DNA of 64,000 bases from Lamellibrachia satsuma (GCA_033239005.1 BSQZ01000040.1:2242599-2306598); one strand, 5' to 3'. Counted from the stretch's first letter, positions 11,065 to 27,154 are shown. The notes: generated from the sequence alone by a model not told the origin. Translations and numbers: made by a program.

Positions 11065-11645
11065 GTAGTAACTGTGCGACCTTGTCTCGCTCCACAAGCC
11101 TACTAGGTCCCTTCAGTCAGCTGAAAAACATCTACTTGTCAGACGTAGAACAAGATGCTAGGTCGGGGCGCGAGCTTTGTGGCGGCCGCTCCAGACTTGT
11201 TGAACGACCTGCCAGTGTCACTACGTGAACTGTCCAGTGATGCCACTTTTAAAAGGACTTTATTTTAACTATTTTAACCAACATTTTAAAAGATAGAAAA
11301 ACCTTTAAACTTGGCTTTAAGCACTTTTAGTTTGTAACTGTTATATCACCTGCATGTACTTAAGAATACAAATTTACTACCTATACTATACAATTGTATT
11401 ACAATTTAGTTATTGTTATGTATTATTTAATAGTAATATAATTTTATTATTTCATCTTAATAGTTTATGTTGATGTCGTTTTACTTTAATGTAATTTAAT
11501 TATTTTATTTTATTGAATTTGGTTAATGAAATGTTAAAGTAATTTTAATGTAATTTAATTTTGTAGTTTTTAATGTAAAGCGCTTTGAGCAGTTCTTTTT
11601 TATCTAGATCTGACGCTATATAAGTTAACTATTTATTTATTTATC
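11065..11645 (+). mobile_element. L2-like LINE 3' end with (ATTT)n tail
   Basis: The coding tail reads SFVAAAPDLLNDLPVSLREL then SSDATFKRTLF and stops at 11266-11268, matching the usual C-terminus of L2-like ORF2 (FS.AAP.LWN.LP...L.). A 3' UTR follows, with AAGCGCTTTGAGCA, then GACGCTATATAAGTTAACTA, and a short (ATTT)n tail. The upstream part of the ORF is frameshifted and lost at the hAT-like boundary. Confidence 0.75.
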
Positions 11646-12884
11646 TCCCCCATGGAATCCGTTGTGATTCTCGTATTCCCGGCAACTCTCGCAATCGTTT
11701 CAACATCTACTAATTTAATCTATGCTATAGCGGAGAATCTTTGACACTTTCCCCGGCGCCACCTTCTTTGTTCCGACTTCCGAATATCCTGCGTGTCGTT
11801 CTGGCGGGTTGACGTTTTCTTTGAAAATAGATCAGGGTTTCTGCACGTTATCAAGTCGGATCGACTTGACTTGCTCGTCGATGAAAACATTTAACATTAT
11901 CATCATTGACGCTCTGAACTGCAAAAAGCGTTATAGATAAACCATTCCAGATGACGCCAGTTTGCCTATTTGATCTGTCGGTTACGGATGGGTGCGCGTC
12001 ATTTCAATTGTTCCCGATCATGAGGAGTCATTGGAGAGGGCACTGTGTCATCCAATTAGACATAGCGACGCAACATCGTCGTTCTACGTAAGCACGCACG
12101 CACGAACGAACGAACGCATGAACGCACAATATATTTGACCACCACCAAAAAAAGTATTACTATTTTTACACAATTTAATACACAACACATTGAACAATCT
12201 TCTTCTGTTCGTGTCCCTCACACGAGGTGTCGCCACCTTCGGGTGCATGCCAAGCCATTGCCCGGTCCGTGGCGGTGGCCTGATCGTTCAGTGTGCACGG
12301 ACCGTCCAGGAATCGACAGCAGAGGAGGTCGGATATTGTCTGGTTTACACTGTCTGGTTTTCTCCGCAGTCACATTTCATTGACTGCGTCTTGGCAACGT
12401 ATCCCCCCCTCCTCATGGTCAGTCTTTGTTCGGCCGACTCCTGTGTGCAGTCGGTTGAGTGATCGCCTGCAGAGCCATGTTTCTTCTGACCCTGTTGGTA
12501 GCGTAACCCCATTTTTACGATTGTTGATGTTTCTTCCAGTCGTATTTCCCACATGTCCAGTGTACGCATGTACAGTGTACATGTCCAGTGTACACATGTA
12601 CAGTGTACATGTCCACATGTCTGGTGCCGCTGGGCGACGAGTTCAACGGTTTCGTGGTGTTAATGAAACTTTTCCGCGACTTCAGTCGGCTCGCATCAGG
12701 TATATGGTTGTGCTGCTGGTATTTTGCGTCTGTCTTGAGCTTTCTGTGCTGCTATAGCAACAGTCCGCCTGATGTCCAGGGAAGCCACGCCAGCCGGAAG
12801 GTGTAAGCTGTCTATGTAGGTAGGTTTCAGACAGCCCGGTATAAACGATAGAAATACATTTTAGCTCTATATAGCACGATATAG
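11646..12884. other. no supported gene
   Basis: A short (GAAC)n tract at about 12090-12125 and a palindrome-rich patch of ACATGTCCAGTGTACACATG-type repeats at 12548-12620. Confidence 0.5.
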
Positions 12885-13075
12885 AAGAAGAAGAGGAAGA
12901 CCAAAGCTGCGATGGAAAGACTGTGTCAAACGAGATCTTGAAAGGGCAGGTACAAACAGCCAAGAGTGGCAGACCACCGCAGAAGACAGAGGGAAATGGA
13001 GAGAGTTAACAACGAAAGTGGAAGAAGCAATCAAGTGACTTGGACCCCCGCAAGGGAGCAAGGGGAAGAAGATAG
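12885..13075 (+). pseudogene. LINE ORF2 C-terminal tail
   Basis: Reads KKRGRPKLRWKDCVKRDLER, QEWQTTAEDRGKWREL, then KVEEAIK and a stop at 13036-13038. G-R-P-x-x-R-W-x-D-x-V followed by W...A.DR..WR is a common C-terminal signature of non-LTR retrotransposon polyproteins. A GACCCCCGCAAGGGAGCAAG sequence and a purine-rich end follow, as usual for such elements. Everything upstream is truncated. Confidence 0.65.
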
Positions 13076-14344
13076 CACTATATAAACACGATTAGAAATA
13101 ATGTGGTTTTTGTCCGGGGGGATTTTGTCCTACATTCGCTGTGCATAGCACAATGGCAAGGAGAGCCAAATATATAGAGAACTGGTGAGGTGTTGTGTGA
13201 GGCCTGTGCTATGTGCCTCGTTTGAACGCGAAGATGATAAGTAAACAAATAAATTAGACCAGAAATGCATATGTTGAAGCAGGTACAATAACACAGTCTC
13301 GGACATCGCTAAGTGCCGCCAGGAGCCGACGCCGAGGTTGCGGTTAACTGTTCTATGCGAGTTTCCAGACCTTTCCATAATTACGTCGATGTTTATCAGT
13401 GAAAACTACACCTGCGACCTTATCAGTTCATCGGTTGTAGTGCTACTTAGCCCTGAAAATCACACCCTCTGCGAGAACAAATTACCTCATTGCCGCAGTG
13501 ACAAACGACTATTGCTCTAACCTAGCGGAAACCTGGCTTTACCGAACAACTGCCTTCTGATCCCACCTTAAATTAGCCTTACTGCTATTTGAGCTACAAT
13601 GAAACAAGACGTCATAGTGAAAAAAAATACTTGGTATGCTGGCATTCATTCGCAATACTCTACTCGGTACCGCCCCAGCTAGTTGCATAAATGTGACGCA
13701 TGATGTAATTGTTCAACTTAAAAATAAAGCATTAGGCACAACTGTAGGCGTACGCTGGCCAAACCCCAACTCATTATACCGTATATATACACTGAGAATC
13801 ACTACGTCATTGTTAGATTGAAAACGCACTTCGTGTAGCTGAACATTATTACGTGTAACCTATAACGTGGACGATACATGCGCATGTAAAAATAGTCTCT
13901 CGTGAAAACGACTGTCAGACATTGAACAACCATAATGATGTTTACGGATATTATATCCGGCTCGATGCCGGGACATTGACAACTATGAGCAGCGGCGATT
14001 GTCCTGATCACCGATCCCCTGACAGTCGTAGCGCTGCCTGACTCTACCCGTCCGCTCCTATGTTGCTGTCACCTTTTATATTTGAATTGGTGACGGACGT
14101 AAGACGGCTCGCTATTGTTTACCCCTCCAGGCGAGCGGTGACTCATCCCCGCCGGCTTGCGGCACGGGGTCTGTGTCAAAATTGGTGTCATTGAAGGAAT
14201 TTTAAAAGACACTTCAAACAAAACCGCGTAGAACGGTTACTGAAACTAAGCAACGACTTCCTGTGGTTGATCGACTTTCTGAAACTGTCGTCTAAAACGG
14301 CGGCTTCTTGACCTATGAGGAACATAACTTATTTATTTTGCTAT
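13076..14344. other. no supported feature
   Basis: Unique-looking sequence; open frames are all short and unsupported. Confidence 0.5.
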
Positions 14345-14432
14345 AGATTAAATGTGTGCCTGTGTGTGTGCACACACGCACGCAAGCGTACACGCGTACA
14401 CGCGCACACGCGCACACGCACACACGCACACA

Positions 14433-14507
<75 letters not shown>

Positions 14508-14508
14508 T
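14345..14508. repeat. (CACG)n/(CA)n simple repeat
   Basis: Mixed ACACGC, (GCAC)n and a pure (CA)n tract. Confidence 0.95.
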
Positions 14509-14994
14509 AAACTGTGAGACGTCCCGTACAATACAATACTTTCAATTAGTAATAACCCCACCCTCCCGTTCCCGACGTATAACAACACAAACATATCTTA
14601 TGTTGACAGTTCCGCCCCTGATAAGCACCCCGCCCTTATGGTGGCTGATATGCTAGGGTATCCATTTATGCTATGCAGTGAGTAGCGTCACTAGAGTCGT
14701 GTTCCATTTTCTGATACGACCCCTCAGACGCGGCCTGTTCGCCTCAGTCGGCTTCTAATGCGCCAGTAGGACAGACCTGCCACTCAGTTGGCTGAGGCAT
14801 CACCAGTCGCGCGGTCGCATCGCTCGCCGCGTTTATTTTGTAATCCAGACCCGCCTCGCGTCGTCATCGTTTGGTGAAAACGACGCCTGGATTATCGCCG
14901 GTCGGGATAAGCGCACGCACGCAGATCGGATTATCGGCGGAACACACGAGAGTTGCACACTCTAACACCCGGCTAGCGTGCAGACCAGCCGGCA

Positions 14995-15054
14995 ATGTGC
15001 TGTGTGCGTTATCAGACGTTTAACATCAGCTCGGCGCCCCCCGTAGCGATCGAG
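14995..15054 (+). CDS. possible first coding exon of an unknown gene
   Basis: ATG TGC TGT GTG opens a 20-codon frame, MCCVRYQTFNISSAPPVAIE, that ends exactly at a consensus donor GAG|gtaagt. The 300 bp upstream are CpG-rich compared with the surroundings, as at many promoters. No downstream exon has been matched. Chance occurrence of a donor after a short frame is quite possible. Confidence 0.2.
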
Positions 15055-16323
15055 GTAAGTCAGTTACGTTGTACTCTTGGTGTAATCGCGGCTCATCGCA
15101 CTCGTTAAGCCCCCCCCCCCTCCACCCCACACATATCGTTCCCATGGGATAACAAGGGGCAGAACTGGGAAAGCCAGGACATCCCAAGGCAGACAAGGCC
15201 GTTACATCCGTGGGAATGGGACAGATGTGTCACAACCCGATGCCAAAGATTTAAACCTAGCTAATTTGGCTAGACATCCGAAAACCAGGTGTGGAGTATC
15301 CCCTGTCTGGATAAGCGCCATATGGGTCGGATTATCGGTGGTGTACAAACGGGAGCGACACGCGAACTTGAATCTCGGTGGGATAGTAACTGTGTCTGCC
15401 CACCAGTCGGCACATTACCGCGCAGTACATGTTTAAATTACTATCTCCCGGGCTGATTCCCGTATCTATTGCGTGGCCGCAGTAAATATCTGCATAATTC
15501 CCCTAGGTCATGGCTATCTCAATCTCTGCCTTTGCTGTCTCGGCCTCCCTAAGGCCGAACAATAATGTGTGTCATTACAATGGCGGCTTCTACACAGGGC
15601 CGTGGCTCTCCCAAATCTCCCAACCTCTCCTGTTGCCGTCCCGTTCTCCCCTGAGCCTGAACAATGACATGTGCCATTACAGGGCGATGTACCGACGCTA
15701 AAATGTGTCATTACACATCATTCCGCCTGGCGTCGGTGTTGCCATAGCGACATGCCCCAGTTATTGAAATAGGTGTTCCTTCTTGCCTGTTTTATGGGGG
15801 GTAGGGGTGATAGTGGTGCTGTTTGGAGAGTATTCATTATTCTCTCATGTGTGACCCGAGCAGTACCGCCGGAGTTGTGCTTGTGACACCACCAACACTT
15901 GTGACACCACCAACACTTGTGACACCACCAACACTTGTGACACCACCAACACTTCTACTAGTGAGAACCATATCACTCATATTCACACTAACCATTGTGT
16001 CCTTTTGTTAATGTATGTGTATAAATGCTTTTGCTTGCCGACACGCAGTGTAGAATATGACACCATCCTTTTGTATACGCCAGAACATATTTGCATTTAA
16101 AGTTACTGGCCCTAAGGCTAAGAGCACATTATTCACCTACTGACGCGTATCGGTATGAGATTAAGCATAAGGACGACAATACAATATGGTGTTTTGTAAT
16201 CAACTAAACTACATCTCACCGATATACACACACACCTTACCTTAAAATACCTTAAGATGGTTCTGCTCGCAGGATTCTTGTGATTCCTCATTGATCAGAT
16301 CTTCGTCGTCGTCTAATGATAGT
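15055..16323. other. no supported gene besides the 18-bp minisatellite
   Basis: A C-homopolymer at about 15110 and two related GAACAATRANRTGTGYCATTACA segments (about 15558 and 15659). Confidence 0.5.
15882..15953. repeat. 18-bp minisatellite
   Basis: Four copies of GTGACACCACCAACACTT. Confidence 0.9.
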
Positions 16324-16327
16324 TTAA

Positions 16328-17120
16328 AGTGAAACCAAAGGCATTTTTGGGATCTTTGCATCTATAAGAGTACTTGAAAACTAATCATTTGCAACTATAA
16401 TAAAAAATATCACGCAAATGGTTAACTAAATATACCTCGTTGAACACCGAAAATCTGTTTTGTTCAGAATGCTACGTCAAGAATGCTGACTAGATTTCCA
16501 CCAACTCCAACTATAAACGCCTGACCGTAGACGCAGACGATTTTTGTCACATGCTTGTCAATAAGTTTGGACATATTGTTTGCGTCTAAAATCAACTTAT
16601 TTGGCAAGATAGTCCAATCATTCATTCATCGTTTACTAACCTCCTCGAGTTCCGATTTGACAGTTCTCTTAATCGAGCGTTTGCGTGTTGTCGAAGCCTT
16701 CGGCGGAGGTGTATGCTGGAAGATTGTCTGGATCGCTTCAAGCTTTAAAGACAATTTCCATACTTCGCTGATTGATGCTTACATCAAAATGCTGCACAGT
16801 ACGGCATTGTAATAATTTCTCCTGCGTGTAAATCCAATATAGAAGCGAATAAAAAATGTAACCGCACACCTCAACCACATTAAATATACGCACATCCTAC
16901 GTCACAGCTGCGTCGGGGGTTAAGGGGTTGTTCGCAGCTGATTGGTCAAAATTGCAAGCACTGATGAATATGTCAGCCTCCACGAAAAATGACATAAAAC
17001 CAGAATTTCCACTTTTAGAACATTATTATTCCCAGTTAACCACTTACAAGATATTCCTGATTATAGTTGCAAATGGTTAGCTTTTAGGCACTCTCCCATA
17101 ACAGTGCCTTTGGTTTCACT
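16328..17120. mobile_element. TTAA-flanked MITE, copy 1
   Basis: A 793-bp element with inverted ends AGTGAAACCAAAGGCA and, further in, a shared CATTTGCAACTATAAT/ATAGTTGCAAATGG block, so the imperfect TIRs reach about 100 bp. TTAA lies at both sides (16324-16327 and 17121-17124). A TTAA target fits piggyBac- or Kolobok-type elements. No transposase is encoded. Related copies are at about 36.6 and 53.9 kb. Confidence 0.75.
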
Positions 17121-17214
17121 TTAAGAATTCCGGTTCCTATTTTTAAAGGTGCTTCGAAATGATATAGAATTATATCAATTTAATTATATAAAATTACAAA
17201 TCTTCAATCATATC

Positions 17215-17908
17215 GCCTCGGAGTCGTCTATATGCTAATGAAGGTAGTCTTAGTGATTTCAATATTTCTATCTAAGTTAGGTTTCTCATACCTGGTAATT
17301 CTTTCGTTGCTCTTCTTTGGACGTTTTCTATTGCAATAATGTGTTTTTTGTAAGGGTACCATTCTGTTATTGCGTAGTCGAGATGCGTTCTTACCATTGT
17401 TTTATATAATGGCAAGAACTCATCTTTATAAAAAAAAATTAAAGTTTCTCGAATTTGTCATCTTTGTTGTTTTGTTTAATGTGTTCATTAAAGGATAGCT
17501 TTGTGTCTAGTCGCCCCTTAGTCGCTTTGTTTTTCGATTGTGTCGAACGGATGTTTGGAGTTGTTGAGTGTCATAGAAGATTTGATTTCTCCAACGTTAT
17601 TCTGTCCAGTAGTCATGTGTTTACATTTGTTTGGATGACACTTTATTAACCATTTGTTGCTCCACTGCTCTACGGTATTTAGGTCGTGTTGTAAGATGCC
17701 CTGGTCATTTTTATAGGTAACAGTTCTAAATATCTTGTGTCGTCTGCAAATAGAAAAGTATCAGACTTGGTTAGTTCTTGTATGTCATTTATATATAGTA
17801 CACGTTATTTGTTTATACGTTCTTGTATGTCATTTATATATAGTACACGTTATTTGTTTATGCGTTCTTGTATGTCATTTATATATTGTACACGTTATTT
17901 GTTTATAC
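17215..17908 (-). pseudogene. third CR1-like LINE remnant
   Basis: On the minus strand it reads LYINDIQELTKSDTFLFADD (RT catalytic FADD, about 17740), then after decayed sequence DEFLPLYKTMVRTHLDYAIT and IIAIENVQRRATKELPGM (about 17300-17420). The block PLYK..VR.HL.Y...W.P..K..I..IE..QRRATK is CR1-type, but the sequence is clearly apart from subfamilies A and B. Its LYINDIQ segment has been tandemly triplicated at 17774-17908. Confidence 0.7.
17774..17908. repeat. 45-bp tandem triplication
   Basis: Three near-identical 45-bp units (starts 17774, 17819 and 17864), each containing the minus-strand LYINDIQE coding segment of the CR1-like remnant. Confidence 0.9.
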
Positions 17909-18419
17909 GTTTTTACAATGTAATGATTTAATTCGAAGCGCCAGTAGGCTTACTTACTCGAACGCACCGTGGAATCTAAATACAAATTTTAGCCGAGTGA
18001 ACACGCATCAGAACTTCAGAAGATATTCTGACACCGCCCCTCAGCTAATCTTATCAATACACACTTAACGTATAAGTGCCGTCGTCGTCTAAAATCCCAT
18101 AGTGTTCACCGCATCAAATGCACCTGCTTGGCGATATATCAGTATCAACGTGATACGAGAATCACCTGCCAAGCTGTGACGTTATCACGAAGACACGGTG
18201 TTGCATTGACACAGTCAGATTTCAGTTGTCTCCATCTTGTTTGCTTCTTGACGCGTTATTCTCTATAAAGGTTGTTTTTGTGTCGCTGTTATTAAAATGA
18301 TTGCTATAATTGTTATTATTTTCTAGTAGTAATTTCGTCCGTTTTACCACCGCTATTGTTTACCCCATTGGTGGCGGGCGAAATATTAGGAATTCGCGCA
18401 CATGAAGTAAATAGGTGGT
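17909..18419. other. no supported feature
   Basis: Nothing recognised. Confidence 0.5.
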
Positions 18420-18835
18420 TTTGTTATTCGAGCATACACGGTAAAGATTTAAGGCCGATTTGATCACATACGTAATCGAGTCCTGGTCTAGGGCCTAGGG
18501 TAAACAAGATATGGTGCTATTCGGACACATTCGATGACAATCAGTATTAAACGATACTTGGTGCTGCTATTCGAGTACTTACGGTAAAAAGATTTGATGC
18601 TATTCGAGTGCATACAGAGAAAACGAGATCTGGTGCTATTCGAACACATACAATAAACACGACCTGGTGCTACTGGATGACATAAGGTAACCATGACATG
18701 CTATTCGAGTGCAATCAGTCCATACCGCATTTGAACAAGGCCTGTTTTTCGAACGCATATTATGAAGAATACCGTCGAGTACATACGGTAAACACGGCCT
18801 GGTGCTATTCCAGTGCATACGGTAAACAAGTGTTT
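18420..18835. repeat. degenerate minisatellite, unit about 40 bp
   Basis: About nine diverged copies of a unit like GGTGCTATTCGAGTGCATAC followed by GGTAAACAAGACCT. Confidence 0.75.
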
Positions 18836-19728
18836 GCCTCTGTGTCGCAACCACAGGTCGCAACCTCAGCGACGCACTCCCCTTTCTGGGAAACGGATGT
18901 CAACATACACACGGCGACTGTCGCATCGCGTTTCAGATTTGTTTGTTTGTCACCACTGACGTATAAACAAACAAAGGCGTCAACAAACCTCTCCTGTCAA
19001 TATCCCTCCTCCCCGAAGATAGATGGGGACATAACACTTGGAGTGGACCCCGATAACTCCCCACTTGCGTGAGCACGATATATATCCACACCACTACAAC
19101 GCGCTTGATAGACCTGAAGGAAACGGCAAGTTGGTATATCGTTCTGCGCGTACAACATATCCTTAAAATTGCCATGTATCATTCTTCAAAGCCACCGTTC
19201 GGTTATGGTAATCATCTGTCGGGACTCTCCCTGGCTTCAACGGTTCCGAGAAAAGACACGCTTGCCACCTGGGGAATATCTCCTCTGTGCATCCTCTTCA
19301 TCATTATCACCCAGCGGAGTTATCTTTCACAAGAAGGTTGTCCTCACCGTCTAAACCGTTTCCCGTTCTCGGTTGCCCGGTTGGCATTCTCGTATCTCGT
19401 GGCTTCCAATTTATCTGTGACGTCACGCATCGTAATCTTTTCCTGCCAGTTTCTCCATCAATTCAGCCCACGAAGTTGTCCGCCTGGGTGGAATGTAACG
19501 TTATGGAACGATTCAGGTCTACACATAAGTAGAGCCACGACAGACGGCGTCAAACGTATGAGACCATCCTGCGTTGTCATTGTCATTCGTCCGAAGATCG
19601 AGTGTTGTTTGAAATATCGTTTTTGCTTTATGCAGTTTTGTTGAAAGAGCAACAACAGCGTGACTATTATTCGCAACAAATCACGTACAATGAAATTAAT
19701 AGCAAGTAACATGGATCAGCTACAATTA
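18836..19728. other. no supported feature
   Basis: One long open frame (19069-19644) shows no domain and no coding signature and is not accepted. Confidence 0.5.
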
Positions 19729-22655
<2,927 letters not shown>

Positions 22656-22798
22656 TGTGTTGTATTGTGTTGCATTGCATTGTGTTGTATTGTATTGTAT
22701 TGTATTGTATTGTATTGTATTGTATTGTATTGTATTGTATTGTATTGTATTGTATTGTATTGTATTGTATTGTATTGTATTGTATTGTATTGTATTGT
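22656..22798. repeat. (TATTG)n pentanucleotide repeat
   Basis: About 25 almost perfect copies of TATTG. Confidence 0.97.
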
Positions 22799-24950
22799 TC
22801 TAGTGTGGTCATCAGCACCAAGTTTTCCTTCGATCTGTTAAATTAAAACACAGAATGGAATTAAATTTGGTTTTAGTTTAGACTTTTAAGAAACCAATTA
22901 TGCAATGACCGACCGCGGTTTCGAAGATTGACTACTGCCCAGTTTGTCGAGCGACGACGAATTACGTCGTCGTCACAATCTCCGGAAGCACCTGCCAGTT
23001 ACTATTTACGGCTGGCTGACATGTCGTTTTGTTCTTCGCGTTTCATACATTATGCAACGGCGAGTACGCACGACACACTTACGCGAGCGTACACAGGGCA
23101 GTGTAACTTTGACTTTGAGCAGCGTCACTGATCTTCTACAGCCCACGTGTAAAAGTAATGTGGACTAGTTGATGACGGATTTCTTCGAAGTTTGTCAGTA
23201 CATATTATTTAACGTTTGACTTATGTGCGTGTTTTTAAGGAGAGTATTACGCAACAGTAAACAAATATCATCATAGCCGAAGTACCGTAGCTATGCCGCC
23301 AAACAGTATATTCTTAACTGTTGTTTTTGTTACTTACATGCCCGTTATCTAAACTGAAGCATTGTCTGTTCAGTCGGGTCGTTGTCCTTCCCATTGAATG
23401 GTGTGTGTGCGTGCGCCAGAAGAGTCATTTGGTTATGGTGAATACCAGATTTTTCTCTGTATTTCAACCTGGTGTATTTGTTGTCTGGACAGCGACATGT
23501 TTAGGACCGTGAAACTGGACGTCGTGACTGTGGCGTTTATCCACTGTACCACTGTTACTATCACGAAAACGCCTAGCCAAAATGCATTGCCCCAATGCTC
23601 CCGATTATGCAACTGGTCCACGTTCTACGTAATGGACACTTAAAGTTTGCTTACCTAAAGCCCAGTCCGACTTGGGGTTGTCTTCAATTAAACTAAGTTC
23701 ATAGTTATGTGAAATATATTTTCTCGAGGTATAAAACACGGAACACTTTTATGAAAACCGCTGACGATGTTACCCGAAAAGTTTGACTAGGATGATGTGT
23801 GCATTGTTTTTCATAATTTTTACTATTTTAACCATCGACTAGGTTAAGGATACTCGGCATTTGACAACACCGCTCGCTTGTGACAGTTCAGATTCATCAA
23901 GACGCGTAACCTGGCATCTCATCCTGGGAACGGTCGACCGAGAGCTGCTGAAGTCAAAATCAGATCTTAACTGACGGTTATAACATGGGCGTTTCATTGA
24001 TTGCCTTACCAACCTCGGCCACACATCCCAGCAGCGGATCCAGGGGGTCTTAAGGGTCTCAAGACTCCCCAGGCTATGGAGGGGGGTCTTAGACCCCCTT
24101 GTGTCCATGGCAAATATTACGGTAAAGAACAACGTATTATGGCATACATCGGAACTAGTGTCAATGTAAAGACTGCAATATTAGCAGCCGGCTAATATTA
24201 ACCCTTCTGTAAGTAGAACGACATATGTGTCGTCCAGTCCCCACCCCTCGCCCGATTCGTAAGTAGAACGACATATGGCTACGCCTGACTGAGACGTGTC
24301 CCATCCCGCACCCCTCGTAGTGTGCGCTACTGTTCTTCCTTCATTTCGTACCCAGCAGAATAATCTCCTACCTCAAGCTGTTAAACTTGGCACCTCTTTT
24401 GGGGGAGTAGAACCAATCAATACAGCGTATAAAGTGCAGGAAGGTTTATGTTACACACAACAACTGTGCAAAGAGAAGAATCAACTGCCAAGAGCAACGA
24501 CCGAACAGCAACGCGTTGATTATCGTGCTGACGACTACTGGAAATGATACAATGTAATAACCAAGAAGGAACATCAACGCGCTGATTACCGTAGTGGCAA
24601 CTGTGGAACTGATACAATGTAGTGAAGCGACAGAGCTTATCAGTGCTGAACGGGCGGTGGCCTTGCACCACGATACAGCTATATGACGTTTCACAGGTCT
24701 CGCGTCCCATTGTTCGTCGTTGCACCTTAGAAGCTGCTGGGTTCACATGACGCAGACAGTTTACGCCGTAGCGCCAAGTACGCACCCTTTAGATCACTGC
24801 GCCATTCACAGATCGTTCTTCAAGCAAAACACTCCAGGTCTGCGTGAAATTGCTTCGTTTCGTTTCGTCGAACTCTCTCGTCTGCTCAACAGTTTATAAA
24901 TAGGTGTTATCCTCTTCTCCACACAATGTCGCTCGGATTACTCACTTTCT
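22799..24950. other. no supported gene
   Basis: A transposon-terminus-like patch at about 24032-24105 (GCGGATCCAGGGGGTC, with inverted GACCCCC further on) and two copies of AAGTAGAACGACATATG (24209 and 24259). Confidence 0.45.
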
Positions 24951-25311
24951 GCTACCACCCCTAATAACAACACTACATATGGTCCCTAATAACAACACTA
25001 CCGATCACCACTAATAACAACACTACAGATCACCACTAATAACAACACTACATATCACCCCTAATAACAACACTACAGATCACCACTAATAACAACACTG
25101 CAGATCACCACTAATAACAACACTACAGATCACCACTAATAACAACACTGCAAAACACCACTAATAACAACACTACAGATCACCACTAATAACAACACTA
25201 CAGATCACCACTAACAACAACACTACAAATCACCACTAATAACAACACTACAGATCACCACTAATAACAACACTACAGATCACCACTAATAACAACACTA
25301 CATATCACCAC
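24951..25311. repeat. 25-bp minisatellite
   Basis: About fourteen copies of CACCACTAATAACAACACTA plus CAGAT with point variants. Confidence 0.95.
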
Positions 25312-25601
25312 TCGATCCTCAAACGCGGATCTGGCAGTGCATTCTCCCATTCCAGTTCGTAGAAGAATTGCCCTTTCTCTTAATTTAACCTATGCTTAAG
25401 TTCCGTCAGCGAAGGAGCGTTATATTAAAAGTGTTAAACAATGTTCAGTCTGATTGCCTACTTAAGCATATGTTTTCTGGATCTTGCTCAGCTGCCTGCC
25501 TCCCTTAAAGGTCAACGGAACAACCGATAGGTTTATGCTCCTGAAGTAGCACAGAAAGTGTGCGTGAGAGCAACACAAACAGCTGATTGCACTGACATAG
25601 C

Positions 25602-25850
25602 ATGCTGGCGGCAATTAAAATACTTCTGGTATTATTAATATATCTGGCGGACAACACCACTGGCGTTTGCCCTCCTAGCCATTTGCGTAGGAATGCAACA
25701 TTGTATTCTGACAATACCATGGTTCTATCAATTACCGATCTCATAATGCATTTTCGCTGTGTGACCGGACAGGTTTACATGGTTTTATTAGATTCAATCA
25801 CTGTCAAAAGTGACAACTTTCCGCCGCAGAGTGCGCCCTGGCGATTGTGA
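25602..25850 (+). CDS. small ORF with signal-peptide-like start, doubtful
   Basis: An 82-codon frame beginning MLAAIKILLVLLIYLADNTT, which looks like a hydrophobic secretion signal, followed by a short polar chain with two Cys. No family is recognised, and no splice signal or neighbour supports it. Frames of this length occur by chance in the window. Confidence 0.12.
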   Translation: MLAAIKILLVLLIYLADNTTGVCPPSHLRRNATLYSDNTMVLSITDLIMHFRCVTGQVYMVLLDSITVKSDNFPPQSAPWRL

Positions 25851-26271
25851 TCACACATTAATCGTAATCGCTGGGGAGAGCGGAACGTTGACGAATCAGC
25901 GGATGCAAATACGAAGCAGTCAAGAATGAAATGTTGACACGACCCCTTCCCCACCCGCACACTTCATTTGGCCATCCGATTAAACCACATAAAGCCGCCC
26001 ACAAACCGCTTTATCTGTAAAACATCTTGTTTCGTTCGACGCCCGCGGTGATTCATCCCTAACCGTTGTTCGAGACCCGGCTAGACGCCGTCGGCCGGCA
26101 GCCACGTCACAACGCCTCGTCGCCGACAAGCCCGAGTGTCGGCCGGAAACCTATTCACGTTATTCGAGCCCGTTACAAACAAGAAAGCGTATCAAACCCG
26201 CAACGTTATCTAATTTGTTTCGACTTATATTACGTTTATTGTCACCCACATTACCATACCTACAGTCTGCG

Positions 26272-26304
<33 letters not shown>

Positions 26305-26607
26305 GTACTCTTATTGTTTAGTGTCGATGTCATTACCACCACCACCACCACCACCACCACCACAAATTCGATTAAGCTATCCATTTAACAAATAAAATGC
26401 ACATAAAATAATATGATTATGTTGCTGCCCAGTGGTGAAGTGTACTACTGTATCAGTTTACAGCATATGTAGAATAAATACACATGACTAAACAACAATG
26501 CAAGCAAAACAAAAGGGCAATGTATCGTACCATCGTTCGCGCGGACAAAATATATAGTACACGTAACATGTTATTCCCGGCTTATCTGCCATAATTTTTC
26601 TGCATAC
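25851..26607. other. no supported gene besides trinucleotide repeats
   Basis: Nothing else recognised. Confidence 0.5.
26273..26363. repeat. (CAT)n and (CAC)n trinucleotide repeats
   Basis: Two adjacent trinucleotide tracts, (ATC)n at about 26273-26303 and (CCA)n at about 26335-26363. Confidence 0.95.
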
Positions 26608-26714
26608 TCTCCTGCCTACAGCAGACTCTCCTGCCCACAGCAGACTCTCCTGCCCACAGCATAATCTCCTGCCCACAGCAGACTCTCCTGCCCACAGCAG
26701 GCTCTCCTGCCCAC
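26608..26714. repeat. 19-bp minisatellite
   Basis: Five to six copies of GACTCTCCTGCCCACAGCA. Confidence 0.9.
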
Positions 26715-27100
26715 GCATTTGAGTTGCGTCTGATGGATGTTTACGACGGGGACCCGTTGATGACGACGGCTGCGATACGAACGACAGTAAAAACAACCGT
26801 GCGTGACGCAATCGTTATGATCTCATTTCCTGAAGTCACTAAATGGCTTCCGACGTCCCGGATTGGGACAGCGTCAGCGCGGTATTCTTGCGGTTTGTCA
26901 TCATGTACGTGGCACAGTGCATTCCCACTTTGAGGGACACCACTCCCTTATATCTCATAACATTTTTGTACAGCGCTTTGATAATTTTAATGGAAATTGG
27001 CGCTTGATATGTGGGTCAAGTTTCAAAGGAGTGTGCGTGCATACGTACATGCATTTGCAGGAACGCTGGGGTGCAGTACACGCACTTGCACGAACGCTTG

Positions 27101-27154
<54 letters not shown>

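Noticed and set aside
17774..17908. CRISPR-like array of regular repeats
   Set aside because: Contiguous tandem units with no spacers, in a eukaryotic context; the same applies to the 24.95, 35.3, 40.7 and 51.6 kb arrays.
19069..19644. A 191-codon + strand frame
   Set aside because: No domain and no coding-like composition, and overlapping frames on both strands are also open.
24032..24105. A complete DNA transposon
   Set aside because: Only a short end-like GCGGATCCAGGGGG patch is visible; no matching second end or target duplication was found. The same holds for 28323-28365 and 52769-52850.
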